Positions 36,864 to 47,172 of a DNA stretch of 64,000 nt are shown here, piece after piece (positions within the stretch are counted from its first letter, which is position 1; the number at the start of each line of letters is the position of its first letter). The notes under the pieces are model-generated. The model was not told the DNA's origin. It saw nothing but the letters and a program-made list of their open reading frames with translations, and ran no database searches. Origin of the DNA: UBA9676 sp036005525 (GTDB taxonomy: Bacteria > Actinomycetota > Actinomycetes > Streptosporangiales > Streptosporangiaceae); assembly GCA_036005525.1 (NCBI GenBank), contig DASYQM010000188.1, forward strand, positions 1-64,000. Direction: 5' to 3'. Position numbers and translations under genes: made by a program.

Positions 36864-37877
36864 CTAGGTCCCCGCCAGGATCTGGCCGACGTACCGTGCC
36901 ACCGCGCGCACCGCTCCCATCGCCGTTGGATAGTCCATCCGGGTCGGCCCGAGCACCCCGAGCCGGGCCACAGCCTGGTCGCCTGTCCCGTAGCCGGCCG
37001 CCACCAGGGACGTGCCGCGCAGCCCGGCCACCGGGTTCTCGGCCCCGATCCGGACGATCACCGCCGACTGGTCCACCGACTCACCCAGCAGCCGCATGAG
37101 CACCACCTGCTCTTCGAGGGATTCGAGAACCTCGTGCAGGCCCTGGGAGAAGTCGGCAGGGGTCAGGTTCGACGCCCCGCCGACCACGATCTTCTCTTCG
37201 TTCCGCTCGACCAGGCTTTCCAGGATCACCGAGAAGACGGCGGCGGCGTTCGGCCGATCGCTGGGCTGGACCCGCTCTGGAAGGTCGGCGACCACCGACG
37301 CGACATCGGTCAGTATCCGCCCATCGAGGCAGGCGTTCAACACAGCCCGCAGCTGGGTGACGGCGTCCTCTTCGATCGGCGCGGGAAGCTCCACCACGCG
37401 CTGCTGCACCCGCCCGGTGTCGGTGATCAGCACCAGCAGCAGCCGTTTGGCCGCCAATGGCACCAGTTCCACATGCCGGACCGATGACCTGGTGAGCGAG
37501 GGATACTGGACCACCGCGACCTGCCGGGTCAGCTGCGCCAGCAGGCGCACGGTGCGCATGACCACGTCGTCCAGGTCATAGGCGCCGGCCAGGAACGTCT
37601 CGATCGCCCGCCGCTCGGCGGCCGACAGCGGCTTGACCCCCGACAGCCGGTCGACGAACAGCCGGTACCCCTTGTCCGTGGGGATCCGGCCCGCACTCGT
37701 GTGTGGCTGCGCGATGTAGCCCTGCTCCTCCAGCACGGCCATGTCGTTCCGGATGGTTGCGGGCGACACGTCCAGGTGATGCCGGTCGACCAGCGACTTC
37801 GAGCCCACCGGTTCCATGGTGGACACGTAGTCCTGCACGATGGCGCGCAGCACGGCGAGCTTCCTGTCGTCGAGCAC
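36864..37877 (-). CDS. hrcA: Heat-inducible transcription repressor HrcA
   Basis: HrcA binds CIRCE operators and represses heat-shock genes. At 337 residues it is full length. The N-terminal winged helix has RKLAVLRAIVQDYV, SVATIR-like PATIRNDMAVLEEQGYIAQPHTSAGR and IPTDKGYRLFVD. A GAF-like dimerisation domain follows. It starts with GTG at 37877 behind GAGGGA. A CIRCE element lies 11 bp upstream, so it represses itself and dnaJ. Confidence 0.96.
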   Translation of the reverse strand: MLDDRKLAVLRAIVQDYVSTMEPVGSKSLVDRHHLDVSPATIRNDMAVLEEQGYIAQPHTSAGRIPTDKGYRLFVDRLSGVKPLSAAERRAIETFLAGAYDLDDVVMRTVRLLAQLTRQVAVVQYPSLTRSSVRHVELVPLAAKRLLLVLITDTGRVQQRVVELPAPIEEDAVTQLRAVLNACLDGRILTDVASVVADLPERVQPSDRPNAAAVFSVILESLVERNEEKIVVGGASNLTPADFSQGLHEVLESLEEQVVLMRLLGESVDQSAVIVRIGAENPVAGLRGTSLVAAGYGTGDQAVARLGVLGPTRMDYPTAMGAVRAVARYVGQILAGT

Positions 37878-37887
37878 GGCTCCCTCT

Positions 37888-37914
37888 CTAGCACTCCATC
37901 ATCCCGAGTGCCAA
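37888..37914. promoter_or_regulatory. CIRCE operator of hrcA-dnaJ
   Basis: CTAGCACTC, nine spacer bases, then GAGTGCCAA closely match the CIRCE consensus TTAGCACTC-N9-GAGTGCTAA. On the hrcA strand a -10-like TAGACT (37919-37914) abuts it, so bound HrcA would block the transcription start. Confidence 0.9.
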
Positions 37915-38007
37915 GTCTATGGCGGACTCGGCATCCTGGCACCGTTCCACCGACACAGCCGCCGTGGCAACCCGCGGTGAGCTGGGCCGCGAGCCATAAT
38001 GCAGGCC

Positions 38008-38105
38008 GGCTGGCACGGAATGGGATCGGTGAGCTGGCACGGCACCGGATCGATGGGTGGCACGGCACGGGATCGATGAGGCGACACGTCGGTGGATCGA
38101 CGGGT
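38008..38105. repeat. 24-bp minisatellite, about four copies
   Basis: TGGCACGG followed by (A/C)(A/C)(T/C)GGGATCG(A/G)T begins at 38011, 38035 and 38058, with a diverged copy from 38082. The spacings are 24, 23 and 24 bp. The repeat lies in the divergent promoter region between hrcA and the DUF3097 gene. Confidence 0.6.
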
Positions 38106-38221
38106 GTCGCGGCGGGATGCTGGTGATCCGGTAGGTTCGTACGAGGCGATTCGGCACGGGCGAAGACCGCCCGATCCGGGCCGACCGGGCGCCGCGCCGG
38201 CCGGCCGACGGTGGGGGTGGC

Positions 38222-39091
38222 ATGAGGCGGGACTACGGCCCTGACGTGCTCGCCGCGGGCGCGGGACGGCGCCCGCACGCCGAGTTCCCGCAGGTGCCAG
38301 CCGAACGCGGGCTGGTGGTCGAGGAGGCCGGCGGAGGCTTCTGCGGTGCCGTGGTGGACTGCGAGAAGCACGTCGTGACGCTGGAGGACCGCCTGGGCAA
38401 GCGGCGGGTGTTCCCGCTCACGCTGGGCGGGTTTCTGCTGGAAGGCAGGATGGTCACGCTGGTCAGGCCCGGGCAGGGCCGGGCAGCCGGTATGGGTGGG
38501 ACGGGCCGGACGGCGTCAGGATCGCTCGCGGCGTCCAGGCCAGGCACGGCGGCGGGGTACCGGGCCCGGGTGGCCAGGGCGAGCCGGATCTACGTCGAAG
38601 GCCGCCACGATGCCGAGCTGGTCGAAAAGATTTGGGGGGACGACCTGCGCGAGCTGGGGGTGGTGGTCGAGTATCTGGCGGGCATCGATCATCTGCCCCC
38701 GATCGCGGCCGGCTTCGCGCCCGGGCCGGCGCGCAGGCTGGGGGTTCTCGTCGATCACCTGGTCAGCGGCAGCAAGGAAAGCCGGATCGCGGCCCAGGTC
38801 AGCTCGCCACACGTACTGGTGGTGGGCCACCCGTTCGTCGATATCTGGCAGGCGGTCAAGCCAGCCAGCCTCGGCATCGCCGCCTGGCCCGCCGTCCCGC
38901 GCGGAACGCCCTGGAAGGAGGGGGTGCTGCGGGCCCTGGGCTGGGACGGCGACACCGCCGCCGGATGGCGGAGGATTCTCGGCGCCGCGAACAGCTATGC
39001 CGACCTGGAGCCGGCGCTGCTGGGCCGGGTCGAGGAACTGATCGACTTCGTCACCGCGCCTGGAACCGGCGATCCCGCCGCCGACGTCTGA
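38222..39091 (+). CDS. DUF3097 family protein
   Basis: This 289-residue protein has the DUF3097 features: MRRDYGPDVLA start, GLVVEEAGGGFCGAVVDCEK, VTLEDRLGKRRVFPL, ASRIYVEGRHDAELVEKIWGDD with a Toprim-like acidic pattern, and LGVLVDHLVSGSKE. The Toprim resemblance (EGRHD, DHL) suggests a nucleic-acid role but this is inferred. The ATG at 38222 follows GGTGGGGG. It sits between hrcA and hemW in conserved actinobacterial order, convergent with hemW. Confidence 0.88.
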   Translation: MRRDYGPDVLAAGAGRRPHAEFPQVPAERGLVVEEAGGGFCGAVVDCEKHVVTLEDRLGKRRVFPLTLGGFLLEGRMVTLVRPGQGRAAGMGGTGRTASGSLAASRPGTAAGYRARVARASRIYVEGRHDAELVEKIWGDDLRELGVVVEYLAGIDHLPPIAAGFAPGPARRLGVLVDHLVSGSKESRIAAQVSSPHVLVVGHPFVDIWQAVKPASLGIAAWPAVPRGTPWKEGVLRALGWDGDTAAGWRRILGAANSYADLEPALLGRVEELIDFVTAPGTGDPAADV

Positions 39092-39107
39092 CGGATCGGA
39101 ATCCGCA

Positions 39108-40328
39108 CTACGCCGTCAGATCACGGACAACGGCGTCGGCCAGCAGCCGGCCCCGGCGCGTGAGGACGACCCGGCCCGACGCATGGGCGGCCTCGGCCGC
39201 CAGCCCGCCCGCGACCGCGTCGGCCGCCGCCACCAGGCCGGCCGGTCCCAGTTCGGCCAGGGCGCAGCCACTGGCGAGCCGCGTCGTCAGCAGGATCCGC
39301 TCCAGGTGCCGTTCCCGGTCGGTCAGGAGCTCGCGGGCCTGGGCGGGGCTGCGCCCGGCGGCGATGCGCGCGGCGTAGGCGGCGGGGTGCTTGACGTTCC
39401 ACCACCGGGTGCCGCCGATGTGGCTGTGCGCACCTGGGCCGATCCCCCACCAGTCCCCGCCGGTCCAGTAGAGCAGGTTATGCCGGCACCGGGCCGCGTC
39501 GCAGCCCGCCCAGTTGGAGATCTCATACCAGGCCATGCCGTGGGCGCCGAGCACCTCGTCGGCGATCACGTAGCGGTCGGCCATCGCATCGTCGTCTGGC
39601 GCTGGCACCTCCCCCCGGCCGATCCGCGCCGCCAGGGCGGTGCCCTCCTCCACGATCAGCGCGTAGGCAGAGATGTGGTCAGGGCCGGCCGCCAGGGCCG
39701 CCGCCAGCGACTCCCGCCAGTCGGCGTCGCTCTCGCCGGGGGTGCCGTAGATCAGGTCCAGGCTGACATGGCAGAACCCGGCCTCGCGCGCCCACAGTGC
39801 GCACCGGGCCGGCCGACCCGGCTCGTGCACGCGGTCAAGCACCGCCAGCACGTGCGGAACGGCGCTCTGCATGCCCAGCGAGATGCGCGTCATGCCGCCG
39901 GCCCGCAGCCCGGCGAGCACCCGCTCGTCCACGGTCTCCGGGTTGGCTTCCACTGTCACCTCGGCGTCTCCGGCGAGCCCGAACTCACCGTCGATGGCGC
40001 GCAGGATCCCGGCCAGCGCGGGTGGCGGCAGCAGCGTGGGCGTGCCCCCGCCGAAAAACACGCTTGTCACCGGCAGTTCGGCGGCGCCGAGCACCCGCCG
40101 GGCCAGCCGGACCTCGGCGACCGCCAGGCCGGCATAGGAGTCCCGGCTTGCCCCTGGGCCGAGTTCGGCGGCCGTGTAGGTGTTGAAGTCGCAGTAGCCG
40201 CAGCGGGTCTGGCAGAAGGGCACGTGTACATAGATGCCGAACGGCCGTCTGCCCAGGTGCTGCACCGCACCCACCGGCAGTGCGCCGTCGGCGGGAGCCG
40301 GCTCGCCTGGCGGGAGCGCGCCTGGCAC
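39108..40328 (-). CDS. hemW: Radical SAM heme chaperone HemW
   Basis: This 406-residue protein resembles oxygen-independent coproporphyrinogen oxidase. It carries the radical SAM motif FCQTRCGYCDFN (CxxxCxxC) near residue 45, FFGGGTPTLL, EANPETVD, RISLGMQSA and the C-terminal HemN domain with WWGIGPGAHSH. It lacks the N-terminal extension of true HemN, which supports HemW, a protein that delivers heme. The GTG at 40328 (VPGALPPGEPAP) is preferred; the longer upstream frame overlaps the MOSC gene. It follows lepA in the usual actinobacterial order. Confidence 0.92.
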   Translation of the reverse strand: MPGALPPGEPAPADGALPVGAVQHLGRRPFGIYVHVPFCQTRCGYCDFNTYTAAELGPGASRDSYAGLAVAEVRLARRVLGAAELPVTSVFFGGGTPTLLPPPALAGILRAIDGEFGLAGDAEVTVEANPETVDERVLAGLRAGGMTRISLGMQSAVPHVLAVLDRVHEPGRPARCALWAREAGFCHVSLDLIYGTPGESDADWRESLAAALAAGPDHISAYALIVEEGTALAARIGRGEVPAPDDDAMADRYVIADEVLGAHGMAWYEISNWAGCDAARCRHNLLYWTGGDWWGIGPGAHSHIGGTRWWNVKHPAAYAARIAAGRSPAQARELLTDRERHLERILLTTRLASGCALAELGPAGLVAAADAVAGGLAAEAAHASGRVVLTRRGRLLADAVVRDLTA

Positions 40329-40342
40329 GTCAGCGCACCGGC

Positions 40343-41068
40343 TCAGCGGCCTGGCCCACCGGGAACGCCCGTCCCGGCCGGGCCCGCGCCTGCCGCCGCC
40401 CCGGCGTCCTCGGCGATCGCGCCCGGCCGGCCGAGCACCGACAGCGCGATCTCGTCCCACTTGCTGCTGCGGCCCTCGACGGTCAGCAGCCGGCGCATCA
40501 GGTCCACGTCGCCGTAGTAGGCGCGGACCGACTCGGCGATCGTCAGCCGGGTGGCGGGGCGCGCCAGTTTCTCCACCGGGTCTCCGGCGCTGACCTGCCC
40601 CTCCTCAAGTACGCGCAGGTAAGCACCGACCCGCCCGGCGTCGGCGAACCGCTTCACCCACTGGCGCTCGTCCATCCACCCGGCGAACACGGCACACGGA
40701 ATCCGGGGCGAGGTGACCTGGACCACGGCCGAGCCAAGCCGCCACACCTCCCCGATCAGGCCGCCGGTGACCTCGAGCCCGCTGGTGGTGATGTTCTCGC
40801 CGAACGTCCCGCTGGCCAGTTCCCGGCCCAGCCTTTCCACCCACCAGTCCAGGTCCTCCCGGGCGTAGGCGTAAAGGGCCTGCTCGTAGCCGCCGTGGTC
40901 CGGCTTGTCCACCTGCTCATCACCGGCCAGGCCGAGCCGGCCGACCGCGACCGGCCCCGCGACCGGCCGCTTGTCGATCGCGGTGCGCTTGAGCCGACCG
41001 GCCCACTCCTCATCCCGCCCGCGCCCGGTGTTGACTGAGACCACCCGTGCTATCGCCACATCTGGCAC
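40343..41068 (-). CDS. MOSC domain protein
   Basis: This protein of about 241 residues has a MOSC beta-barrel domain (found in molybdenum cofactor sulfurases and YiiM-like proteins). It shows IARVVSVNTGRG, DKRPVAGPVAVGRLGLAGDEQ, DHGGYEQALYAYAREDLDWW, GTFGENITTSGLE and IPCAVFAGWM, the last with the conserved Cys. It resembles YiiM (6-N-hydroxylaminopurine resistance). The start is GTG 41068 or 41059. The frame stays open to 41275 through a 24-bp repeat encoding basic KRVR motifs, which probably is not translated. Confidence 0.88.
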   Translation of the reverse strand: MPDVAIARVVSVNTGRGRDEEWAGRLKRTAIDKRPVAGPVAVGRLGLAGDEQVDKPDHGGYEQALYAYAREDLDWWVERLGRELASGTFGENITTSGLEVTGGLIGEVWRLGSAVVQVTSPRIPCAVFAGWMDERQWVKRFADAGRVGAYLRVLEEGQVSAGDPVEKLARPATRLTIAESVRAYYGDVDLMRRLLTVEGRSSKWDEIALSVLGRPGAIAEDAGAAAGAGPAGTGVPGGPGR

Positions 41069-41091
41069 GGTATCCGGCCGGCCGGCCGGCA

Positions 41092-41163
41092 GGCGAACCC
41101 GTTTCCCGGCCGACGGGCGAACCCGTTTTCCGGCCGGCCGGCGAACCCGTTTCCTGCCCGGCG
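41092..41163. repeat. Three 24-bp tandem repeats upstream of the MOSC gene
   Basis: GGCGAACCCGTTT begins at 41092, 41116 and 41140, an exact 24-bp period, followed by CCxGCC variants. It is preceded by a run of GGCC. The array lies in the short divergent gap between the MOSC and DUF1707 genes. Confidence 0.7.
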
Positions 41164-41243
41164 CCCCGGATGCGCCACCGCGCCGGATGATGTGGCCACC
41201 CGCGCGGATTATCCTGAGAGCACTCATCCGGCGGGAGGCGGCG

Positions 41244-41738
41244 ATGACGGTTGGACCCGGATTCGGAGCAGGCATGCCGCGAGCTCAGATGCGCGCGTCC
41301 ACGGCGGACCGCGATCGCGCGGTGGAGGTGATCACCAGGGCGTACACCGAGGGACGGCTGACCAAGGACGAGCACGACGCCCGGGTGGAGCGGGCGATGA
41401 CCGCGACCACGTTCGCCGAGCTCGACTCGGTCGTTATCGATCTGCCCGGAGCCGGCCCTCCACCGCCTCCGGTGCCGGTGGCACCACAGGGAAACAACGC
41501 CCTGGCCATCGCCAGCCTCGTCTGCGGCGTGGCGCAGGTGATGCTGTGGCCGCTGGCCACGATCCCGGCGGTCGTGCTCGGCCACGTCGCCCGCCACCAG
41601 ATCCGCCGTACGGGGGAACAGGGCGCGGGGCTTGCGCTGGCCGGGCTCATCCTGGGCTGGATCGGCGTTGGTTTCGCGCTCCTGGCCATCGTCGGCATCG
41701 TCCTGGTCGTCGCGGCCACGTCGGGCACCGGCGGCTAG
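41244..41738 (+). CDS. DUF1707/DUF4190 small membrane protein
   Basis: This 164-residue protein has an N-terminal DUF1707 (SHOCT-like) domain: MRASTADRDRAVEVITRAYTEGRLTKDEHDARV with FAELDSVVIDLPG. A Pro-rich linker follows, then a DUF4190-type part with two membrane helices (ALAIASLVCGVAQVML with IPAVVLGHVARHQI, and LAGLILGWIGVGFALLAIVGIVLVVA). The ATG at 41244 follows GGGAGG by 5 bases. Function is unknown; such proteins are very common in actinomycetes. Confidence 0.88.
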   Translation: MTVGPGFGAGMPRAQMRASTADRDRAVEVITRAYTEGRLTKDEHDARVERAMTATTFAELDSVVIDLPGAGPPPPPVPVAPQGNNALAIASLVCGVAQVMLWPLATIPAVVLGHVARHQIRRTGEQGAGLALAGLILGWIGVGFALLAIVGIVLVVAATSGTGG

Positions 41739-41770
41739 CCGGGCATCCGTCCGGTCGCCAGCCGGGCTGG

Positions 41771-43654
<1,884 letters not shown>

Positions 43655-44067
43655 AGGAATCCGCCAGGGTCGAGTAGGGTCTCGGTCACGGCAGGCGGCC
43701 GCCGCCGGTGCGGTCGCACCCGGTGCGTCTGCCGGGCGGCGCCGCGCCAGGGCGCACGCCGATCGCGGCTGCCGTCGCCGTCCATGGTCGCATGCCGCCC
43801 GGGGTGCCCGCACCGCCCGGGGTCGCCGGACCCCGGGTGGCCGCGGCCGCCGGCTGGGCGCGCGCCCGGAGCCGCTGCGACGGCTGGGCGCCGCCGCCCG
43901 GTCCTGGCGCTCAGGGCGCCTTTGCCGCCGGTTTGAGCCCTGGCCCCGCGATGAGCTATCCTGCTTCGTCGGGTTGAATGCGCGCCGCCCGGTTGTGGTG
44001 CGCGGCCGCCTGCGAGCGGAATGCGTCCGCCGACCCGCCAGATCAGTACCGCAAGCGAGGCTTCCGC
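43655..44067. other. Intergenic region lepA / rpsT
   Basis: This 413-bp GC-rich divergent gap holds the likely lepA promoter region on one side and the rpsT promoter (43933-43962) on the other. The open frames crossing it have no recognisable protein character. Confidence 0.5.
43933..43962 (+). promoter_or_regulatory. Probable housekeeping promoter of rpsT
   Basis: TTGAGC (-35, 43933-43938), an 18-base spacer and TATCCT (-10, 43957-43962) give a sigma-70-type promoter about 100 bases upstream of the rpsT GTG. The long leader could host S20 autoregulation, which I cannot show. Confidence 0.5.
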
Positions 44068-44337
44068 GTGGCTAACATCAAGTCCCAGATCAAGCGCAAC
44101 AAGCAGAACGAAAAGGCCAGGCAGCGCAACAAGGCCGTCAAGTCATCGCTGAAGTCCAGCGTGCGCAGGTTTCGCGAGGCAGCCGACGCCGGTGAAACGG
44201 ACGCGGCCGTCGCAGCCATGCGCGACGCCTGCCGCAGCCTGGACAAGGCCGCCAGCAAGGGCGTGATCCACAAGAAGCAGGCGGCGAACCGCAAGTCGGC
44301 CATCGCCAAGCGCGCCGCCGAACTCTCCCAATCCTGA
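44068..44337 (+). CDS. rpsT: 30S ribosomal protein S20
   Basis: S20 is an 89-residue basic all-helical protein of the small subunit. It starts ANIKSQIKRNKQNEKARQRN and has VKSSLKSSVRRF and KGVIHKKQAANRKSAIAKRA, typical of the family. The GTG at 44068 has CGAGG seven bases upstream and is the normal start; the upstream frame is not related. It is divergent from lepA and convergent with holA. Confidence 0.97.
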   Translation: MANIKSQIKRNKQNEKARQRNKAVKSSLKSSVRRFREAADAGETDAAVAAMRDACRSLDKAASKGVIHKKQAANRKSAIAKRAAELSQS

Positions 44338-44396
44338 TCCCCACTCACTCCACCCCCCAGCGTGGGCTGACCGGCACCAATGGCAGCTACCAGTCA

Positions 44397-44483
44397 GCGC
44401 GGGTAGTTGGAGGGATGCCCAGCGCGTATAAGAGCCCGCCCGAAGGCGGGCGAAGCGCAGGTCAGCCCTGCGCCTACCCGCGC
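44397..44483. terminator. Multi-hairpin element between rpsT and holA
   Basis: An outer perfect 10-bp stem (GCGCGGGTAG at 44397 and CTACCCGCGC at 44474) encloses GCCCGCC-CGAA-GGCGGGC (44434-44451) and GCGCAGG-TCAG-CCCTGCGC (about 44455-44473). It lies between convergent genes and works symmetrically on both strands. Bidirectional transcription termination is the simplest reading, but no T-run is present. Confidence 0.55.
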
Positions 44484-44486
44484 CCC

Positions 44487-45527
44487 TCAGCGGCCACCCC
44501 GCGCCGACACCCCAGACCGGCAGCTCACGATGGTCCTGATCGCCACCTCCAGCGCATAACCGGGGCTCGTTCCCTCCCCCTTGACCTGCGCGTCGGCCTC
44601 TGCGACGGCACTGAGGGCCCGCGCGATGCCGTCCGGTTCCCACCCGCGCAACTGCTGCCGCACCCGGTCGATCTTCCACGGCGGAGCGCCGACCTCGGCG
44701 GCGAGCTCGGCACTTCCCTGGCCCTTCGGCGCACCGCTGACCCGGCCGAGCAGGCGGACCCCCTGCGCGAGCCCGCTGCTGATCAGCACCGGCGCCACCC
44801 CCACCGCGAGCGCCCAGCGGAGCAGTTCGAGCGCATCGGCGAGGCGCCCCTCCACCGCCCGGTCCGCCACTGAGAACCCGCTCGCCTCCGCCCGCCCGCG
44901 GTAGTACCTGGCGACCACGGACTGGTCGATCACACCCGTGGTGTCGGCCGCCAGCTGGGCGCAGGCGGAAGCGATCTCCCGCAGGTCGGAGCCTAGCGCA
45001 TCGATCAGGGCGCGCACGCCGCCGTCGTCGACGGCGCGCCCGGCCGCGCGGAACTCCCCCCGCACGAAGTCCATCCGGTCGGCCACTCTGGTGATCTTGG
45101 GGCACTCGATCACCCGGGCCCCGCTCCCGGCGAGGCTGGCCAGCAGCGCCTTGCCCTTCGCCCCGCCCGCGTGGGTGACCACCAGCCGGACGTCCGGCGG
45201 CGGGTCGGCAGCCAGCCGGGCCAGTTCCTCGGTCACATCCTTGCTCGCATGGTGCGCGTCGCGGATCACCACCAGGCTGCCGCCGCCGAACAGGGACGGG
45301 GCGGTGAGCGAGGTGAGCTCGCCGGGGCTGAGCGCGCCACCAGCCACCTCGTGGACGCCGTCCCCCGCCGGGTGTGCGCCGCCCGCGGCACCGGCGTGCC
45401 CGGCCGCGGACGCCGCCGCGACGAGCCTGGCGACGGCCCGCTCGACCAGGAGTTCCTCCTCGCCCACCACGACGGCGACCGCCACGCCGCCGGTGGCGGT
45501 TCCGCTTGCCGCGACCCGGGAAGCCAT
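44487..45527 (-). CDS. holA: DNA polymerase III subunit delta
   Basis: HolA is the clamp-loader subunit that opens the beta clamp. At 346 residues it matches actinobacterial HolA: AVAVVVGEEELLVERAV at the N-terminus, SLFGGGSLVVIRDAHHA, VECPK-like IECPKITRVADRMDFVRGEF, DLREIASACAQLAAD and the C-terminal helical domain with PPWKIDRVRQQLRGW. Its position beside rpsT and lepA is conserved in actinomycetes. The stop lies almost directly at the terminator-like structure. Confidence 0.93.
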   Translation of the reverse strand: MASRVAASGTATGGVAVAVVVGEEELLVERAVARLVAAASAAGHAGAAGGAHPAGDGVHEVAGGALSPGELTSLTAPSLFGGGSLVVIRDAHHASKDVTEELARLAADPPPDVRLVVTHAGGAKGKALLASLAGSGARVIECPKITRVADRMDFVRGEFRAAGRAVDDGGVRALIDALGSDLREIASACAQLAADTTGVIDQSVVARYYRGRAEASGFSVADRAVEGRLADALELLRWALAVGVAPVLISSGLAQGVRLLGRVSGAPKGQGSAELAAEVGAPPWKIDRVRQQLRGWEPDGIARALSAVAEADAQVKGEGTSPGYALEVAIRTIVSCRSGVSARGGR

Positions 45528-45549
45528 GCCTGAAGCATGCCACGACGGA

Positions 45550-45602
45550 GGAGAGGGCGGCGCACGGCGTCCGCAAGGCGGCGGAGAGGGCGGCGCACGG
45601 CG
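45550..45602. repeat. 20-bp direct repeat upstream of holA
   Basis: GGAGAGGGCGGCGCACGGCG occurs at 45550-45569 and again at 45583-45602, a 33-bp period, with a diverged third unit (GCGGAATGGCGGCGCCCGGC). It lies 23 bp upstream of the holA start. Confidence 0.6.
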
Positions 45603-45717
45603 GCGGAATGGCGGCGCCCGGCATCATGACGAGAGGCTGTTGATGCCCGGGAAATACCGTGCTGACCGCCCAGGGCGGGAACCGGAGGCGGCTGCGCCGG
45701 GACTGCCCGGCGGCGCC

Positions 45718-46929
45718 TCAGTTCAGGACCGGCTCGCCGCCCCGCCAGACCCGGAGCGGCTTGAGGCCGTACGACCAGGCGAAGGCGCCCTCGTGGTCGG
45801 CGTCCCAGGCCACGATGTCGGCGTACCTCCCGCGCACCATCGCGCCCCGGTCGGGAGCACGCAGCGCCTGGGCGCCGCCCAGCGTGGCCGCCCGCAGCGC
45901 CTCGCTCACGCTCATCCCGAAGTGGGTGATGGCGAGCGAGATCACCAGCGGCATGGACGTGATGCCGTTCCTGCCCGGCGCGTGGTCGGAGCCGAGCGCG
46001 ACCGCGACCCCCTTGTCGAGCAGCGGCCGGGCCGGCGGCATCTTGCCAACCTGCAAGGCCGTGCCGGGGCACAGGACGGCCGCCACGCCGGCGGTGGCCA
46101 GTGCGAAAACGTCCTCCTCGCAGGCGTCATGCAGGAGGTCGGCCGAGGCGCAGCCCATCTCGGCGGCGAGCACCGCCGCGCTGGAGCGCGACCGGCCGGG
46201 CGCATGCAGCCGGGGAAGGAGCCCGGACGCGCGGCCCGCGCCGAGCACCCAGCGCGCCTCCCGCTCGGTGAACCGCCCCTCCTCGCAGTAGACGTCCACG
46301 CTGTCGGCCCCCGCCGCGGCGGCGTCTGCGCACCACGAGCCGACGGCGTCGACATAGTCATGGCGGCGGCCGAAGTACTCGGGCGGCACCGCGTGCGCCG
46401 CGAGGAACGTCACATGCACCCGGGGCATGCCGGGCTCGTCTTCCAGCGACCGCAGCAGGCGGACGTCCGCGAGCTCGCCGTCCCGGGTGAGGTGGTAGCC
46501 AGTCTTGGCCTCGATCGTGGTGGTCCCGCCCAGGAGCCACGTCGCCAGCCGTTCCCGCACGCCGTTGCACAGGGTCCAGGGGTCGGTCCCGCGGGTGACC
46601 GTCACCGTCGAGGCCATCCCCCCGCCGGCGGCGGCGATCTCGCGCGGGGAGGACCCGCCCGACCTCATGGCCATCTCGGCCCAGCGGTTCCCGGCGTAGA
46701 CGGGGTGGGTATGCGCGTCGATCAGGCCCGGCGTGACCAGCCCGCCGTTGAGGTTCTCCACGTGATCGACGTCGACGATGTCGTCCACGACCCCGGGCAG
46801 GCTCTGGGGCAGCTCAGCCGCGGGCCCTACCCACGCAATCCGGTCGTCCTGGGTCAGGATGGCGGCGTTGTTCCACACCTCGGACCCCGTCCACAGGCGC
46901 CCGATGTTCGTCAGCAGGCGGATAGTCAC
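45718..46929 (-). CDS. hutI: Imidazolonepropionase
   Basis: HutI hydrolyses imidazolone-5-propionate to N-formimino-glutamate in histidine degradation. This 403-residue amidohydrolase has the metal-binding GLIDAHTHPVYAGNR near residue 70, GGTTTIEAKTGY, VTFLAAHAVPPEY, LHAPG in place of the usual histidine-containing strand, and LGSDHAPGRNGITSM (SD rather than the usual SD-xNPG). The start is GTG 46929 with GGAGG upstream. No other hut gene is in the window, so the pathway partners must be elsewhere or the substrate differs. Confidence 0.88.
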   Translation of the reverse strand: MTIRLLTNIGRLWTGSEVWNNAAILTQDDRIAWVGPAAELPQSLPGVVDDIVDVDHVENLNGGLVTPGLIDAHTHPVYAGNRWAEMAMRSGGSSPREIAAAGGGMASTVTVTRGTDPWTLCNGVRERLATWLLGGTTTIEAKTGYHLTRDGELADVRLLRSLEDEPGMPRVHVTFLAAHAVPPEYFGRRHDYVDAVGSWCADAAAAGADSVDVYCEEGRFTEREARWVLGAGRASGLLPRLHAPGRSRSSAAVLAAEMGCASADLLHDACEEDVFALATAGVAAVLCPGTALQVGKMPPARPLLDKGVAVALGSDHAPGRNGITSMPLVISLAITHFGMSVSEALRAATLGGAQALRAPDRGAMVRGRYADIVAWDADHEGAFAWSYGLKPLRVWRGGEPVLN

Positions 46930-47039
46930 CGATGAGCCCTCCCCCGCGCAGGAGCTCCCTGGCTAGGGAAATCCTGCGTCATGAGCGGTCACCTGCCTGG
47001 CCCGTGCCTTGTCATCGAGCATCGCCGGAGGACCCGAAG

Positions 47040-47123
47040 ATGCTCATCGCGATCATGAACAGCGGGGCACTGCGACGATGCGGCAACCAACGTATCGGTT
47101 CAGTTACGGTATTGCACGGGTGA
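47040..47123 (+). CDS. Possible small ORF, 27 codons
   Basis: ATG at 47040 has a good GGAGGA motif 7 bases upstream, and the frame MLIAIMNSGALRRCGNQRIG and on ends in TGA at 47121. It lies in the intergenic gap between hutI and hflX, where base composition is less GC-rich than the surroundings. No family is recognised. It may be chance. Confidence 0.25.
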   Translation: MLIAIMNSGALRRCGNQRIGSVTVLHG

Positions 47124-47172
47124 GTGCTTGTACAGGCTGTATGCGAAGATCACGGGCCGATTTCCCCGGCCG

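Larger units (their letters stand above)
37878..38221. other. Intergenic control region hrcA / DUF3097
   Basis: This 344-bp divergent gap holds the CIRCE element at the hrcA end and a 24-bp tandem repeat (38008-38105) in the middle. The last 100 bp before the DUF3097 gene show no further recognisable feature. No credible gene is seen. Confidence 0.6.

Noticed and set aside
44397..44483. Possible tRNA (acceptor-like outer stem with TA after 7 bp)
   Set aside because: There is no T-loop TTCGA-type sequence, no D-stem pairing and no CCA; the stems fit a terminator cluster better.
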